A DNA stretch of 32,446 nucleotides, taken from Acidobacteriota bacterium (lineage in GTDB: Bacteria > Acidobacteriota > Vicinamibacteria > Fen-336). Both the position numbers and the translations under genes were made by a program. The DNA is taken from positions 1-32,446 of the forward strand of contig QHVM01000001.1 of assembly GCA_003223555.1 (NCBI GenBank). Direction: 5' to 3'. Shown piece after piece: positions 9,709 through 17,336 of this stretch (the stretch's first letter is position 1; every line of letters starts with the position of its first letter). Below the pieces are notes generated by a model. The model was not told where the DNA came from. It did no database searches and worked only from the letters and a program-made list of their open reading frames with translations.

Positions 9709-10955
9709 CGCGGCGGCAAGGCCGGCAGCTCCACCTCGAAGCAGCTCCCGCCGCCTTCGCGCGCGAGGCAGCGCGCCTCGCCGCCGTGGCGGCGCGCGAT
9801 CTGGCGCACGAGGGCCAGTCCCAACCCGGAGCCGCCGTCCCCGAGCGGCCGCGACGACGGCCGGTAGAAGGGCGCGAAGATCCGCTCCCGCTCGTCCTCC
9901 GGCACGCCCGGGCCGCGGTCACACACCCGCAGCCACACGCGGCCGGCGGCGGCGTGGACGCTCGCCTCCACCGGGGGTGCCCCGTGGCGCAGGGCGTTCT
10001 CCAGCAGGTTGCGCACCAGCCGCCTCAGCAGCCGCGGGTCGCCGTGGACGGCGATCGGCTCGCCGGTCACCTCGGCTGTACCGCGCGCGGCCTCCTCGGC
10101 CACCAGACCGAGCAGGTCGACCTCCTCGCGGTGGTCGAGCTGCTCCACCGTCTGCAGGCGGCTGGCCAGCAGCAGCTCTCCGATGAGCTCGTCCAGCTCC
10201 GCGACGTCCTCGGCCACGCGCTCCCGCAAGTCGGGGCGCCCGGCGCCCATCAGCTCCAGGGCCACCCGGATCCGCGCGAGCGGCGAGCGCAGCTCGTGCG
10301 ACGCGCTGGCCAGGAGCGTGCGCTGCGCGCCCACCAGGGCCTCGATCCGGTCCGCGGCGCGGTTGAAGCTCGTCGCCAGATCGGCCACTTCGTCCCGCCC
10401 CTCCACCCGGACCCGCGCGCCCAGGTCACCCGCGGCAAGGCCCTCCACGCCCGCGCGCAGGCGCTCCAGCCGGCGCGTCAGGCGGCGGGCCACCGGATAG
10501 GCCCCGATCGCGACCGCCACCGCGAGCAGCGCCAGGACGAGGAGGAGGCCGCCGTGGACCACCCGGGGGCGCCACTGGCGGGCCACCAGCCAGCGCCCGT
10601 CCGGCAACCGCAACGCGCCGGCTGGTCCGCCTCGAGCCGGCACCCAGCCGCTCTGCGCGCGCTGGGGACCGGGAAACGGCAGCGGCTCGCCCACCGAGGC
10701 GAGCAAGCGGCCGTCCGCGCTCCAGAGCGTGAGGTTGAGCCCGAGAGTGGAGGCCAGCGCCCGCAGGGCTCCCTGCTGCTCGGCGGGCCCTCCGCCGGAA
10801 GGAAGCCGATCGGCGACCAGCGCAGCCGCGCCTTCCAGGGTCTCGTGTCCCTGGGGCGAAAGGCCGCCACGATGCCAGGCGGCGCCCACCAGCACCGCGA
10901 ACACGAGGAGGATCGCGACGAAGGCGAGATAGATCTGGAGGTACAGCCGGCGCAT
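9705..10955 (-). CDS. Sensor histidine kinase, CpxA/RstB-like architecture
   Basis: This inner-membrane sensor kinase has 416 residues. TM1 is at about 8-25, a periplasmic loop of roughly 105 residues follows, and TM2 is at 133-155. Then come HAMP (about 156-208), the dimerisation/phosphoacceptor motif SHELRSPLARIR with His220, and an ATPase domain with the N box (LLENALRHG, Asn320), G1 (DRGPG) and G2 (GGSGLGLALV). It should phosphorylate the response regulator whose stop shares one base with its start (TGATG). The CpxP/Spy-like protein upstream in the same operon suggests sensing of envelope stress or metals; the signal itself is not visible. Confidence 0.95.
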   Translation of the reverse strand: MRRLYLQIYLAFVAILLVFAVLVGAAWHRGGLSPQGHETLEGAAALVADRLPSGGGPAEQQGALRALASTLGLNLTLWSADGRLLASVGEPLPFPGPQRAQSGWVPARGGPAGALRLPDGRWLVARQWRPRVVHGGLLLVLALLAVAVAIGAYPVARRLTRRLERLRAGVEGLAAGDLGARVRVEGRDEVADLATSFNRAADRIEALVGAQRTLLASASHELRSPLARIRVALELMGAGRPDLRERVAEDVAELDELIGELLLASRLQTVEQLDHREEVDLLGLVAEEAARGTAEVTGEPIAVHGDPRLLRRLVRNLLENALRHGAPPVEASVHAAAGRVWLRVCDRGPGVPEDERERIFAPFYRPSSRPLGDGGSGLGLALVRQIARRHGGEARCLAREGGGSCFEVELPALPPR

Positions 10956-11650
10956 CAGTCGCCGTCCTGGACGCGCGCGAAGACGTAGCCGGCGCCCCTC
11001 ACGGTGAGGATGCGGCGCGGGTGGCGCGGATCATCCTCGATCGCGGCCCGGATGCGGGACACGTGCACGTCGATGCTGCGGTCGAAGGCCTCCACCGCGT
11101 CGCCGCGCACGCGCTCCATCAGCGCGTCGCGCGAGAGCACGCGGCCGGCGCTCTCGGCCAGGGCCGTCAGCAGGTCGAACTGGTGGCTGGTCAGCGGCCG
11201 TTCCCGTCCGTCCAGGCGCACCACGCGCGCCTCCCGGTCGATCTCGAGCCGCCCGAAGCGCATCATGGGCCGGCGGTCGGGGCCGGCGCGGCGACGCCGG
11301 AGGATGGCCTTCAAGCGGGCGAGCAGCTCCCGCGGGTTGAAAGGCTTGGGCAGGTAGTCGTCGGCGCCTAGCTCGAGGCCGACGATGCGGTCCGTGTCGT
11401 CGCCGCGCGCGGTCAGCATCAGCACCGGGATGTCGCCCCGGGCACGGATCCGGCGGCAGACCTCGAAGCCATCGAGGTCGGGCAGCATCACGTCCAGGAG
11501 CACGGCCTGGAAGGCGCCCCGGGCCAACAGGGAGAGGCCGCGCTCGCCGCCGGGCGCCACCGTGACCTCGAAGCCGTTGGACGAGAGGTACTCGGACACC
11601 ATGGCGGCCAGGTGCTCATCGTCCTCGATCATGAGGATGGGGTCCGCCAT
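10955..11650 (-). CDS. OmpR-family response regulator
   Basis: The 231-residue product has an N-terminal receiver domain with acidic pocket Glu9-Asp10-Asp11, phosphoacceptor Asp53 (LLDVMLPDLDG), Thr in LMLTARG and Lys in DDYLPKPF. A C-terminal winged-helix DNA-binding domain (about 130-228) has LTSHQFDLLTALAESAGRVLSR and RGAGYVF. It pairs with the kinase encoded immediately downstream. Its ATG sits inside a perfect 16-bp palindrome (11647-11662) and no Shine-Dalgarno sequence is visible, so its expression may be controlled at that site. The architecture matches CpxR/RstA, but orthology cannot be claimed from this alone. Confidence 0.96.
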   Translation of the reverse strand: MADPILMIEDDEHLAAMVSEYLSSNGFEVTVAPGGERGLSLLARGAFQAVLLDVMLPDLDGFEVCRRIRARGDIPVLMLTARGDDTDRIVGLELGADDYLPKPFNPRELLARLKAILRRRRAGPDRRPMMRFGRLEIDREARVVRLDGRERPLTSHQFDLLTALAESAGRVLSRDALMERVRGDAVEAFDRSIDVHVSRIRAAIEDDPRHPRRILTVRGAGYVFARVQDGD

Positions 11651-11662
11651 CGGCGCCGATGG
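11647..11662. promoter_or_regulatory. Perfect 16-bp palindrome over the response-regulator start codon
   Basis: CCATCGGCGCCGATGG is its own reverse complement and includes the start codon at 11650-11648. It could be an operator for a dimeric regulator or an RNA structure that hides the start. Function is inferred. Confidence 0.4.
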
Positions 11663-11690
11663 TACGCCCTCGGCCTTCCTGCCGTGGAGG

Positions 11691-11720
11691 GCGCAGGGCC
11701 CCGGCGAAGGGGGCCTGCGC
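11691..11720 (-). promoter_or_regulatory. Intercistronic stem-loop between spy-like gene and response regulator
   Basis: The arms 11691-11702 and 11709-11720 pair over 12 bp with one mismatch around the loop 11703-11708. There is no T tract in the minus-strand direction, so it is more likely an mRNA stabiliser or weak attenuator than a full terminator. It could keep the stress chaperone more abundant than the regulator. Confidence 0.5.
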
Positions 11721-11746
11721 GCCTCTGCGGTGAAGCCGGCGAGTGG

Positions 11747-12280
11747 TCAGCGGCTATGACGATCGTGCATGCGATCGACGAGGGCCTGGCGTTGCTCGGG
11801 GGTGAGGACGTCGGACGCGTCGGCCAGCGCCTGGACGAGCCGCTTCGACGCCTGGTCGGCCAGCCCCATCTCGGACTTGCGGATCTCCTCCAGGGCGGCG
11901 CGGTCGACGGTGGCGCCGCCGAGCTGGGCGCGGAAGGCCTCCCGGTTTTCCTGGTGCTGCTGCCGGAGGCGGAACAGGTCGTCGACGGCGCCGGCCACGA
12001 TGGCGTTGACGCGATCCTGCTGCTCCTGGGTCGCGTCGATATCCCTCAGCGCCCACTTGGCGGCGGTCTGCAGGTGCTCCTTGGCCGCCTGGGGGTTCAT
12101 CTCGTGATGGCCCCAGTGCCCGGCCCACCGCCGGTGCAAGCCGCCGACGTCCTGGATGGCGGCGGCGATCGGCCGAGCGGCGACGAGCGCGACGAGCGCG
12201 GCGCCGCCCAAAAGCGCGTACAGGATGCCCCGGCGCAAGATCGGCCGCTTCCGCTCCGTGGCTTCGGTCTTGTCCTCCAT
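11747..12280 (-). CDS. CpxP/Spy-family periplasmic stress protein (LTxxQ motif)
   Basis: The 177-residue product has a basic N-terminus and one membrane segment (about 18-42) acting as anchor or signal. The rest is nearly all helical. It has an IDATQEQQ motif near 81-88 and LTPEQRQALVDRMHDR at 159 onward, the pair of LTxxQ-like motifs of Spy/CpxP proteins, plus a His-rich patch (GHWGHHE, about 54-60) that might bind metal. These proteins act as periplasmic chaperones or as inhibitors of their sensor kinase. ATG at 12280 was preferred because GGAGGAGG lies just before it; an in-frame GTG at 12292 overlaps that site. It is the first gene of the operon with the response regulator and kinase. Confidence 0.85.
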   Translation of the reverse strand: MEDKTEATERKRPILRRGILYALLGGAALVALVAARPIAAAIQDVGGLHRRWAGHWGHHEMNPQAAKEHLQTAAKWALRDIDATQEQQDRVNAIVAGAVDDLFRLRQQHQENREAFRAQLGGATVDRAALEEIRKSEMGLADQASKRLVQALADASDVLTPEQRQALVDRMHDRHSR

Positions 12281-12295
12281 GTCCTCCTCCACTCC

Positions 12296-12313
12296 GGCCG
12301 TGGCTCCACGGCC
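12296..12313. promoter_or_regulatory. Palindrome in the leader of the spy-like gene
   Basis: GGCCGTGG and CCACGGCC are perfect 8-bp arms around a 2-bp centre. The palindrome lies a few bases upstream of the GGAGGAGG ribosome site of the spy-like gene and could be an operator or leader hairpin. Confidence 0.4.
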
Positions 12314-12377
12314 TCACCATCAGAAGATAGGGCGCGCGCTTTTCCGGCGTCTTTCCGCCGGATGAAGTTTTGTAAAG

Positions 12378-12386
12378 TGGTATACT
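12378..12386 (+). promoter_or_regulatory. Extended -10 promoter of secG
   Basis: TGGTATACT contains the extended -10 pattern TGn followed by TATACT (5 of 6 to consensus). There is no convincing -35, as is common for extended -10 promoters. The leader to the secG ATG would be about 33 nt. Confidence 0.5.
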
Positions 12387-12425
12387 CGGCGTTTCGGGCG
12401 GGAGTCGACCGCCGCGGAGAGGGTC

Positions 12426-12797
12426 ATGTCCTTCGTCTACTATGCGATCATCCTGGTCCACGTGCTGGTGTGCCTGTTCCTCATCGGCGTCGTGCTGCTC
12501 CAGCAGGGCAAGAGCCAGGACCTGGCCAGCGCGTTCGGCGGAGGCGGCACCCAGACCGCCTTCGGTCCCCGCGGTTCGGCCAACGTGCTGTCCCGCGCCA
12601 CCACGGTGCTGGCCGGGGTGTTCATGGTCACGAGCCTGGCCCTCTCGATCCTGCGTCCGCACGCGAGCACCATCCTGGACACGGTGAAGGCGCCGGCGGG
12701 CGGAGCCTCACCCGCGCGGTCCGCCGCCCCCGCGCCGCGGACGACCGCTCCCGCGGCGCCCGCGGCTCCTGCTTCGGCGCCGCCCGGTCGTCATTGA
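12426..12797 (+). CDS. secG: Preprotein translocase subunit SecG
   Basis: SecG is the small inner-membrane subunit of the SecYEG channel. The 123-residue protein shows two membrane helices (about 5-22 and 53-72). The family loop between them reads VVLLQQGKSQDLASAFGGGG, then TQTAFGPRGSANVLSRAT. A disordered A/P-rich tail (about 88-123) follows and is not part of the core fold. GGAGAGGG (12416-12423) is a good ribosome site. In many bacteria secG directly follows tpiA; here a 4-kb block of envelope genes lies between them, and secG has its own promoter. Confidence 0.95.
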   Translation: MSFVYYAIILVHVLVCLFLIGVVLLQQGKSQDLASAFGGGGTQTAFGPRGSANVLSRATTVLAGVFMVTSLALSILRPHASTILDTVKAPAGGASPARSAAPAPRTTAPAAPAAPASAPPGRH

Positions 12798-12800
12798 GCA

Positions 12801-12825
12801 AGGGGGTGCTAGCGGCGCACCCCCT
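12801..12825 (+). terminator. Stem-loop after secG
   Basis: AGGGGGTGC and GCACCCCCT form a perfect 9-bp stem around a 7-nt loop, starting 4 nt after the secG stop. No T run follows. It probably ends or protects the secG transcript. Confidence 0.5.
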
Positions 12826-12847
12826 GGAACCCCCGCTCGCGTCTTCC

Positions 12848-12880
12848 GCGGCGGCGGAGTAGATTCGCCGCCGCTTATTT
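12848..12880 (+). terminator. Intrinsic-type terminator downstream of secG
   Basis: GCGGCGGCG (12848-12856) and CGCCGCCGC (12866-12874) form a perfect 9-bp GC stem with a 9-nt loop. It is followed by TTATTT (12875-12880), the only T-rich stretch nearby. It lies between the convergent secG and VWFA genes. Confidence 0.6.
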
Positions 12881-12984
12881 GAGCGGGCCCGCTTCGCAGC
12901 CCAGGGGAGTGAATCCCGCTCCGCTCGCAGCCGCGGCGCATGACCTATGGCTGCGGCACACCGCCTTGCCGCTCTAGCGCGGAG

Positions 12985-15153
12985 CTAGTTGCCTGCTACC
13001 GCGGCGGTGAGGGTGAAGGGCTCCTTGAGCTCCAGCGTCTTGCCCGATATCTCGTCGCGCACCGTGAGCACGAACTCGTACTCCCCCGGCTCCGCCCCCA
13101 CCAGCCGCGCGCCCACCAGCCGGGACAGCTTGCCGAGCGAGGTCGGCTGGATGCGGGAAGGATTGGCGATCGTCTGCACTTCACCGTCCAGGCGGCGGAT
13201 CACGTAGCCGGCGGTGACCTTCGGCATGCCGCTGGCCTTGTCCTTGGCCGCGCCGTAGACGTCGAACTCCGCGTACAGCATCGTCCCCGAGGCGAACGTC
13301 CGGCGGGCGAGCAGGGAGGGGCGCGGCGCCGACTTCTGCCCCTCGGGGGTCGGCTGCAGCGTGTCGCTGAGGACGGGGGTCGAGACGCGGAACTGAGAGA
13401 CGTCGGGCACCTCGAACTCGTGCACCACGGTGCCGATGCGGCCGCTGTTCTTGTCCCGGACCACGATCTTGGCCTGGTAGCCGCCCGGCGCCAGCTCGAA
13501 GTCGCGCACGACGGGGAACCAGGACTTGACGAGCCGCTCCCGCGTGGCGGCCTGCAGCTTCATCTCCACCTTCTGGTCGTAGCGGAAGTACTCGCCCGTC
13601 TCGCGGTGGGCGACGACGAGCAGGAACTCCAGGGTGTCGAGGAAGCGGTTCTCCTTCTCCTGGAAGGAAAAGGACGAGAGGTCGACGTCGGTCGCCACCA
13701 GCACGCTCGCCTTGCCGAGGATGGTCTCGTCGAAGACGTAGGCCGTCATCCGCATGGGCACGTCGCCCTCGTCGTAGGGAGCGTCAAGGGCGGCCTGGAT
13801 GTCGGGATCGCCGGGCCCGGCGGCGCGGCGGTCGAGGGGGCTCTTGCCGCCTTCCAGCGGCGCGAAGTACCCCTTCCGGTACCGGAGCTGGAGCCCCTTG
13901 CGCCCCGGCATCTTGACCTCGATCTTGCGGAAGCGGCCGTCGCGCTGGGTGTGGGTCGAGTTGTAGCCGATGAGGTAGTAGACCCGCGACTCGTCCGCGA
14001 TGCGCTGGATGCCCTTGCCGAGGTCGTTGGTGTTCTTCACCGTGAAGCCGCCGGTGTCGGCGGCCAGGGACTCGGAGCCTTCCGAGGCCTCGAGGTTCTC
14101 GGTGAAGGCCGCCCCGATGTCCTGGGTGTCGATGGGGGGGCCGAACTGGGCCGTGAAGTAGTCCGGCATGCCGGTCAGGCCGCGGGTGTCGAGGAAGTAG
14201 ATCGCGACGTTGGAGCGGCGCGAGGCCTGCACCGCGCGCTTGAAGTCGTCGAGGTTGGGGTCATAGATGAAGCCCTCGGAGACGAGGATGAGCGACTTGC
14301 GTCCCTTGGTGGCGGCCAGCGACGTGAGCACCCGCTCCAGGATCTGCAAGGTGATGCGGTTCCGCGTGACCGCCTGGAAGTAGACCTCGGACGCCTTGCC
14401 CTCCACCATGGGATCGCCCCCGGTGCCGAGCCCGGAGCCGGAGGAGGAGCTGTTGCTGCTGTCGGTCGTTCCCTGCCGCGTCGACGCCCCGTACTGCTCG
14501 AACCGGCGGGAGACGCGGTCCTCCACCTGCGGGTCGTGGTAGACGTGGATGCGCATCGCCTCGTAGTCCGACATCCGGTCGGGAGACATGTCGGGGATGT
14601 AGCGGCCGTCGAGGCGCTTGAGCAGGGTCATCAGCTCCTCGCGCCCCGCTTCCATGCGCGCGCTCCACCACGCGCTGCCGCTCGTGGAGACGAGGCTCAC
14701 CCGGTCGCCCTCCCGCACCCCGCTCTTCAGGAACTCCGCCACCGCCCCCTTGGCCCGGTGGGCCTGGGGCGGGGCGAGGTGGATGTCGTCGAAGACGATC
14801 ATGAACGTGCGACCGGTGTGCACCTCGGGGGCGGTGTTGGTCGAGATCACCGGCCGGGGCCGCGGGGTAGCCGAGGGAGCGGCCGGCAGCTGGACCGCTT
14901 CGAAGCTGGCGATTGCCTGGGGATCGCCGTCCTCCGAGAGCGCGAAGTCGGCCGCGGTGAGGTCGGGGATCGGCGCCCCCTTCTTGTCCGTGACGACGAG
15001 GTCCACGGTCACCAGCTCGATCTGGGAGGGGAAGGTGGGCGTCGCGGCGGCCGGGGAGGGCGAGGGCGCGGGAGCCGGGGGGATGGCCTGGGCACCGGCC
15101 AGGCAGGGAACGACCAGGAAAGCGGAGAGGCTCAGTATGGGTTTCCAGTTCAT
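12985..15153 (-). CDS. Secreted VWFA-related domain protein (acidobacterial type)
   Basis: The ATG at 15153 gives 722 residues with a signal peptide (MNWKPILSLSAFLVVPCLAGAQA) and a short A/P/S linker. The family opening follows: IELVTVDLVVTDKKGAPIPDL, then ADFALSEDGDPQAIASF. The von Willebrand A-type region (about 110-420) has the strand FMIVFDDIHL in place of a classic DxSxS site, and later KSLILVSEGF. A Ser/Gly-rich insert lies near 245-270. The C-terminal third, from GRFRKIEVKMP onward, looks like beta domains. This architecture is abundant in Acidobacteria and its function is unknown; adhesion or complex assembly is a guess. The frame is open up to 15243 but lacks a signal peptide there. 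A strong leader hairpin lies 14 nt upstream. Confidence 0.9.
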   Translation of the reverse strand: MNWKPILSLSAFLVVPCLAGAQAIPPAPAPSPSPAAATPTFPSQIELVTVDLVVTDKKGAPIPDLTAADFALSEDGDPQAIASFEAVQLPAAPSATPRPRPVISTNTAPEVHTGRTFMIVFDDIHLAPPQAHRAKGAVAEFLKSGVREGDRVSLVSTSGSAWWSARMEAGREELMTLLKRLDGRYIPDMSPDRMSDYEAMRIHVYHDPQVEDRVSRRFEQYGASTRQGTTDSSNSSSSGSGLGTGGDPMVEGKASEVYFQAVTRNRITLQILERVLTSLAATKGRKSLILVSEGFIYDPNLDDFKRAVQASRRSNVAIYFLDTRGLTGMPDYFTAQFGPPIDTQDIGAAFTENLEASEGSESLAADTGGFTVKNTNDLGKGIQRIADESRVYYLIGYNSTHTQRDGRFRKIEVKMPGRKGLQLRYRKGYFAPLEGGKSPLDRRAAGPGDPDIQAALDAPYDEGDVPMRMTAYVFDETILGKASVLVATDVDLSSFSFQEKENRFLDTLEFLLVVAHRETGEYFRYDQKVEMKLQAATRERLVKSWFPVVRDFELAPGGYQAKIVVRDKNSGRIGTVVHEFEVPDVSQFRVSTPVLSDTLQPTPEGQKSAPRPSLLARRTFASGTMLYAEFDVYGAAKDKASGMPKVTAGYVIRRLDGEVQTIANPSRIQPTSLGKLSRLVGARLVGAEPGEYEFVLTVRDEISGKTLELKEPFTLTAAVAGN

Positions 15154-17336
15154 TGGCTCTTCGTGGCCTTCCCCGGACGGCCGGGGAAGGGCGGTGGGCA
15201 TGGGCCCTGGAGATTTTTGCCACAGCGGCAGGGAAAAGTCCACCCGGAGGCCGGCTTGACAGGCGTACGCCTTCGCGCTGTGATGCTCGCCTGGAGCTGA
15301 CCGACCCGTCCCTCCTCCTCCTCCGGGAAGAGGTCGGGGACTGTTACGAGGCCGTGACCCGCAGCGTCGCGGCGGCGATGGGGGCCGAGAGCTGCCACCT
15401 CGCCCTCTACGACAGCACGCGGCGCGAGGTCGTGGCCCGCCGGCCGGCCTACACGAAGCGCGCCAAGAGCGTCCCCCAGTACCGTTTCCCGCTCGAGGCC
15501 TCCGCCGCGTCGTCCCACGTCATCGAGACCGAGCAGCCGCACCTGTCGAACGACCCCCAGAGCGATCCGCTCTACGACCCGTCGATCAAGGAGCGCGGCG
15601 TCCACTCGGTCCTCACCGCGCCCGTCCATCGCGAAGGCCGGGTAGTGGCGCTGCTCTACGTCCTGAACAAGCCGGGCGGCTTCACGGCCGACGATGCCCG
15701 CGACCTCGTGACGCTCGCCCGCCCGGTCGGCCTGGCGCTGGAGAACGTCCGCATCTACGGCGGGGAAAAGGACCGGCGCGTGCTGAACGAGAGCCTGCTC
15801 GAGGTCTCCCGGGTGCTGCTCGGGACCCCGGCCGAGGAGAACGCGCTCGGCACCGTCCTCGACCAGATGTGGCGGGTCGTGCGCTATCAGGCCGCGGCCG
15901 CCATCGTGCTGGAGCCGGACCGGCTGCGGGTCGCGGCCTCGCGCGGGGGCCGGGCGGACGTCCACGTGCCGCTCGGCTCCTCGGGCGAGCTGGGCCTCGT
16001 CCTGGAGGGGGGGGCGCTGCGCGTGCTGTCCGACGCGGCCACCCTGCTTCCCGAGCTGGGCGTCCGCGGCGCCACCGGCAAGGCGATGGCGGCCCCATTG
16101 AAGTCGAAGGAGAAGGTCCTCGGCGCGCTGGTGGTCGCCTTCGAGGACGAGCACGCCACCGAGGCCCGGGAAGGCCAGCTGCTGGCCGCGTTCGCCGACC
16201 ACACCGCCCTGTTCCTGGACGCCGCGCGGCTGCTGGGCCGCGAGCGCCAGGCCCGGGTCCGCGCCGCCAACGTGGCCCGCTTCACCCGACTGGCCGCCAC
16301 GCGCCTCGAGCCGGAATCGCTGCTCGGCGCCGCCGGGGAGGAGCTGCTGCCCTTGAGCGGGGCTGACCGCGTGGTGCTGTACGTCGCCCACGCACGCAAC
16401 GCGGTGCTGATCCCGGTCGCCCACCAGGGCACCGCCCCCGCGGAGGAGAAGCGGGTGACCGAGCTGCGGCTCGACCTCAGCGCGCCGCTGCTGGCCCCGC
16501 TCGTCGAGGAGCGCAAGCCCCTCGTCTTCCAGGGCGAGACCGGCTCGCCGCCCGATTCGGTGACGCCGTTCCTGGGCGCCCGCTCGCTGCTGCTCATCCC
16601 GCTCGTGTCCCGGGACGTGGTCGTCGGCGCGGTCGCGGTCGCCCACCTCTCGCACGCCGAGCCCTTCGACCGCGTGCTCATCGAGTTCCTCCACGACGTC
16701 TGCCAACCCCTCGCCCTCGGCCTGGAGAACGCGCGACTGTTCATGACCCTGTCGCAGATGGCCGCCACCGACGAGATGACGGGCGTGGCCAACCGCCGCA
16801 AGTTCATGGAGACGCTGCGGGTCGAAACCGTCCGCTCCCGGCGCGGCAGCGATCCCCTGTCGCTGCTGCTGGTGGACCTCGACCACCTCAAGAAGATCAA
16901 CGACACGCAGGGCCACCAGGCGGGAGACGCGGCGATCCGGCACGTGGCCGACATCCTCACCCGGAGGCGGCGGGCCAGCGACCTTCCCGGGCGGCTGGGG
17001 GGCGAGGAGTTCGCCCTGCTCATGCCCGCGACTCTCAAGGACGGGGCGGTCCTCACCGCGGAGCGCATCTGCCGCGAGGTCTCGGGCTACCCGGTGCCGA
17101 GGGTCGGCACCGTGACCGTCTCCATCGGAGTGGCCACGATGCCGGAGGACGCCCGCGAGGAGGAGCCCCTCATACGCGTCGCCGACCGCCGGCTCTACGC
17201 GGCCAAGGCGGCCGGCCGCAACCAGGTCCGAGCCACCAGCGTGCCGGCGGAGCTGGGCGAGTCGTCCGGCGAGCCGCCGGCGCCGCCAGGGTCCCCGGAC
17301 GCGCCGGCCGACCTGGGCAACCCCGGAGAGTCCTAG
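15153..17336 (+). CDS. GAF-domain diguanylate cyclase (GGDEF)
   Basis: This protein should make cyclic di-GMP from two GTP. Counting from the TTG at 15153 (727 residues), a GAF domain lies at about 60-205. Two further GAF-like segments are at about 215-365 and 375-530, and a GGDEF domain at about 540-700. The active-site motif is GGEEF (616-620), a competent variant, and the inhibitory I-site RxxD (RASD, 607-610) sits five residues before it, so product inhibition is likely. No membrane segment is seen, so it is a cytosolic sensor. The start is uncertain: the first 48 residues look non-coding and a promoter lies inside them, while the next in-frame starts are GTG 15354 and ATG 15378, neither with a good ribosome site. 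It converges on the Rieske gene, sharing CTAG at the stops. Confidence 0.9.
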   Translation: MALRGLPRTAGEGRWAWALEIFATAAGKSPPGGRLDRRTPSRCDARLELTDPSLLLLREEVGDCYEAVTRSVAAAMGAESCHLALYDSTRREVVARRPAYTKRAKSVPQYRFPLEASAASSHVIETEQPHLSNDPQSDPLYDPSIKERGVHSVLTAPVHREGRVVALLYVLNKPGGFTADDARDLVTLARPVGLALENVRIYGGEKDRRVLNESLLEVSRVLLGTPAEENALGTVLDQMWRVVRYQAAAAIVLEPDRLRVAASRGGRADVHVPLGSSGELGLVLEGGALRVLSDAATLLPELGVRGATGKAMAAPLKSKEKVLGALVVAFEDEHATEAREGQLLAAFADHTALFLDAARLLGRERQARVRAANVARFTRLAATRLEPESLLGAAGEELLPLSGADRVVLYVAHARNAVLIPVAHQGTAPAEEKRVTELRLDLSAPLLAPLVEERKPLVFQGETGSPPDSVTPFLGARSLLLIPLVSRDVVVGAVAVAHLSHAEPFDRVLIEFLHDVCQPLALGLENARLFMTLSQMAATDEMTGVANRRKFMETLRVETVRSRRGSDPLSLLLVDLDHLKKINDTQGHQAGDAAIRHVADILTRRRRASDLPGRLGGEEFALLMPATLKDGAVLTAERICREVSGYPVPRVGTVTVSIGVATMPEDAREEEPLIRVADRRLYAAKAAGRNQVRATSVPAELGESSGEPPAPPGSPDAPADLGNPGES
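15167..15190 (-). promoter_or_regulatory. Strong leader hairpin upstream of the VWFA gene
   Basis: CCTTCCCCGG and CCGGGGAAGG are perfect 10-bp arms around a 4-nt loop. On the minus strand the arm nearer the gene carries GGGGAAGG, the only purine-rich candidate ribosome site, about 14 nt from the ATG. Folding could hide it. There is no T tract, so a terminator is less likely. Confidence 0.45.
15256..15284 (+). promoter_or_regulatory. Candidate promoter of the diguanylate cyclase gene
   Basis: TTGACA (15256-15261, perfect -35) is followed after 17 bp by TGTGAT (15279-15284, 4 of 6). Transcription would start near 15291, inside the most upstream open frame of the GGDEF gene. This argues for a start codon downstream of that point. 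Confidence 0.5.

Noticed and set aside
12372-12386. CpxR-like box near the spy/secG promoters (GTAAA then ATACT)
   Set aside because: Only one half matches GTAAA and the spacing/second half does not; the TATACT is better explained as the secG -10.
12890-12980. tRNA gene downstream of secG
   Set aside because: A tRNA often follows secG, but no TTCRA-type T loop or acceptor pairing could be found here; the region holds GC-rich dyads only.
12940-15300. Long plus-strand open frame opposite the VWFA protein, and similar ones opposite the first RND pump, the GGDEF gene and gap-pgk
   Set aside because: These are GC-driven shadows with no recognisable motifs or ribosome sites; the opposite strand carries clear families.
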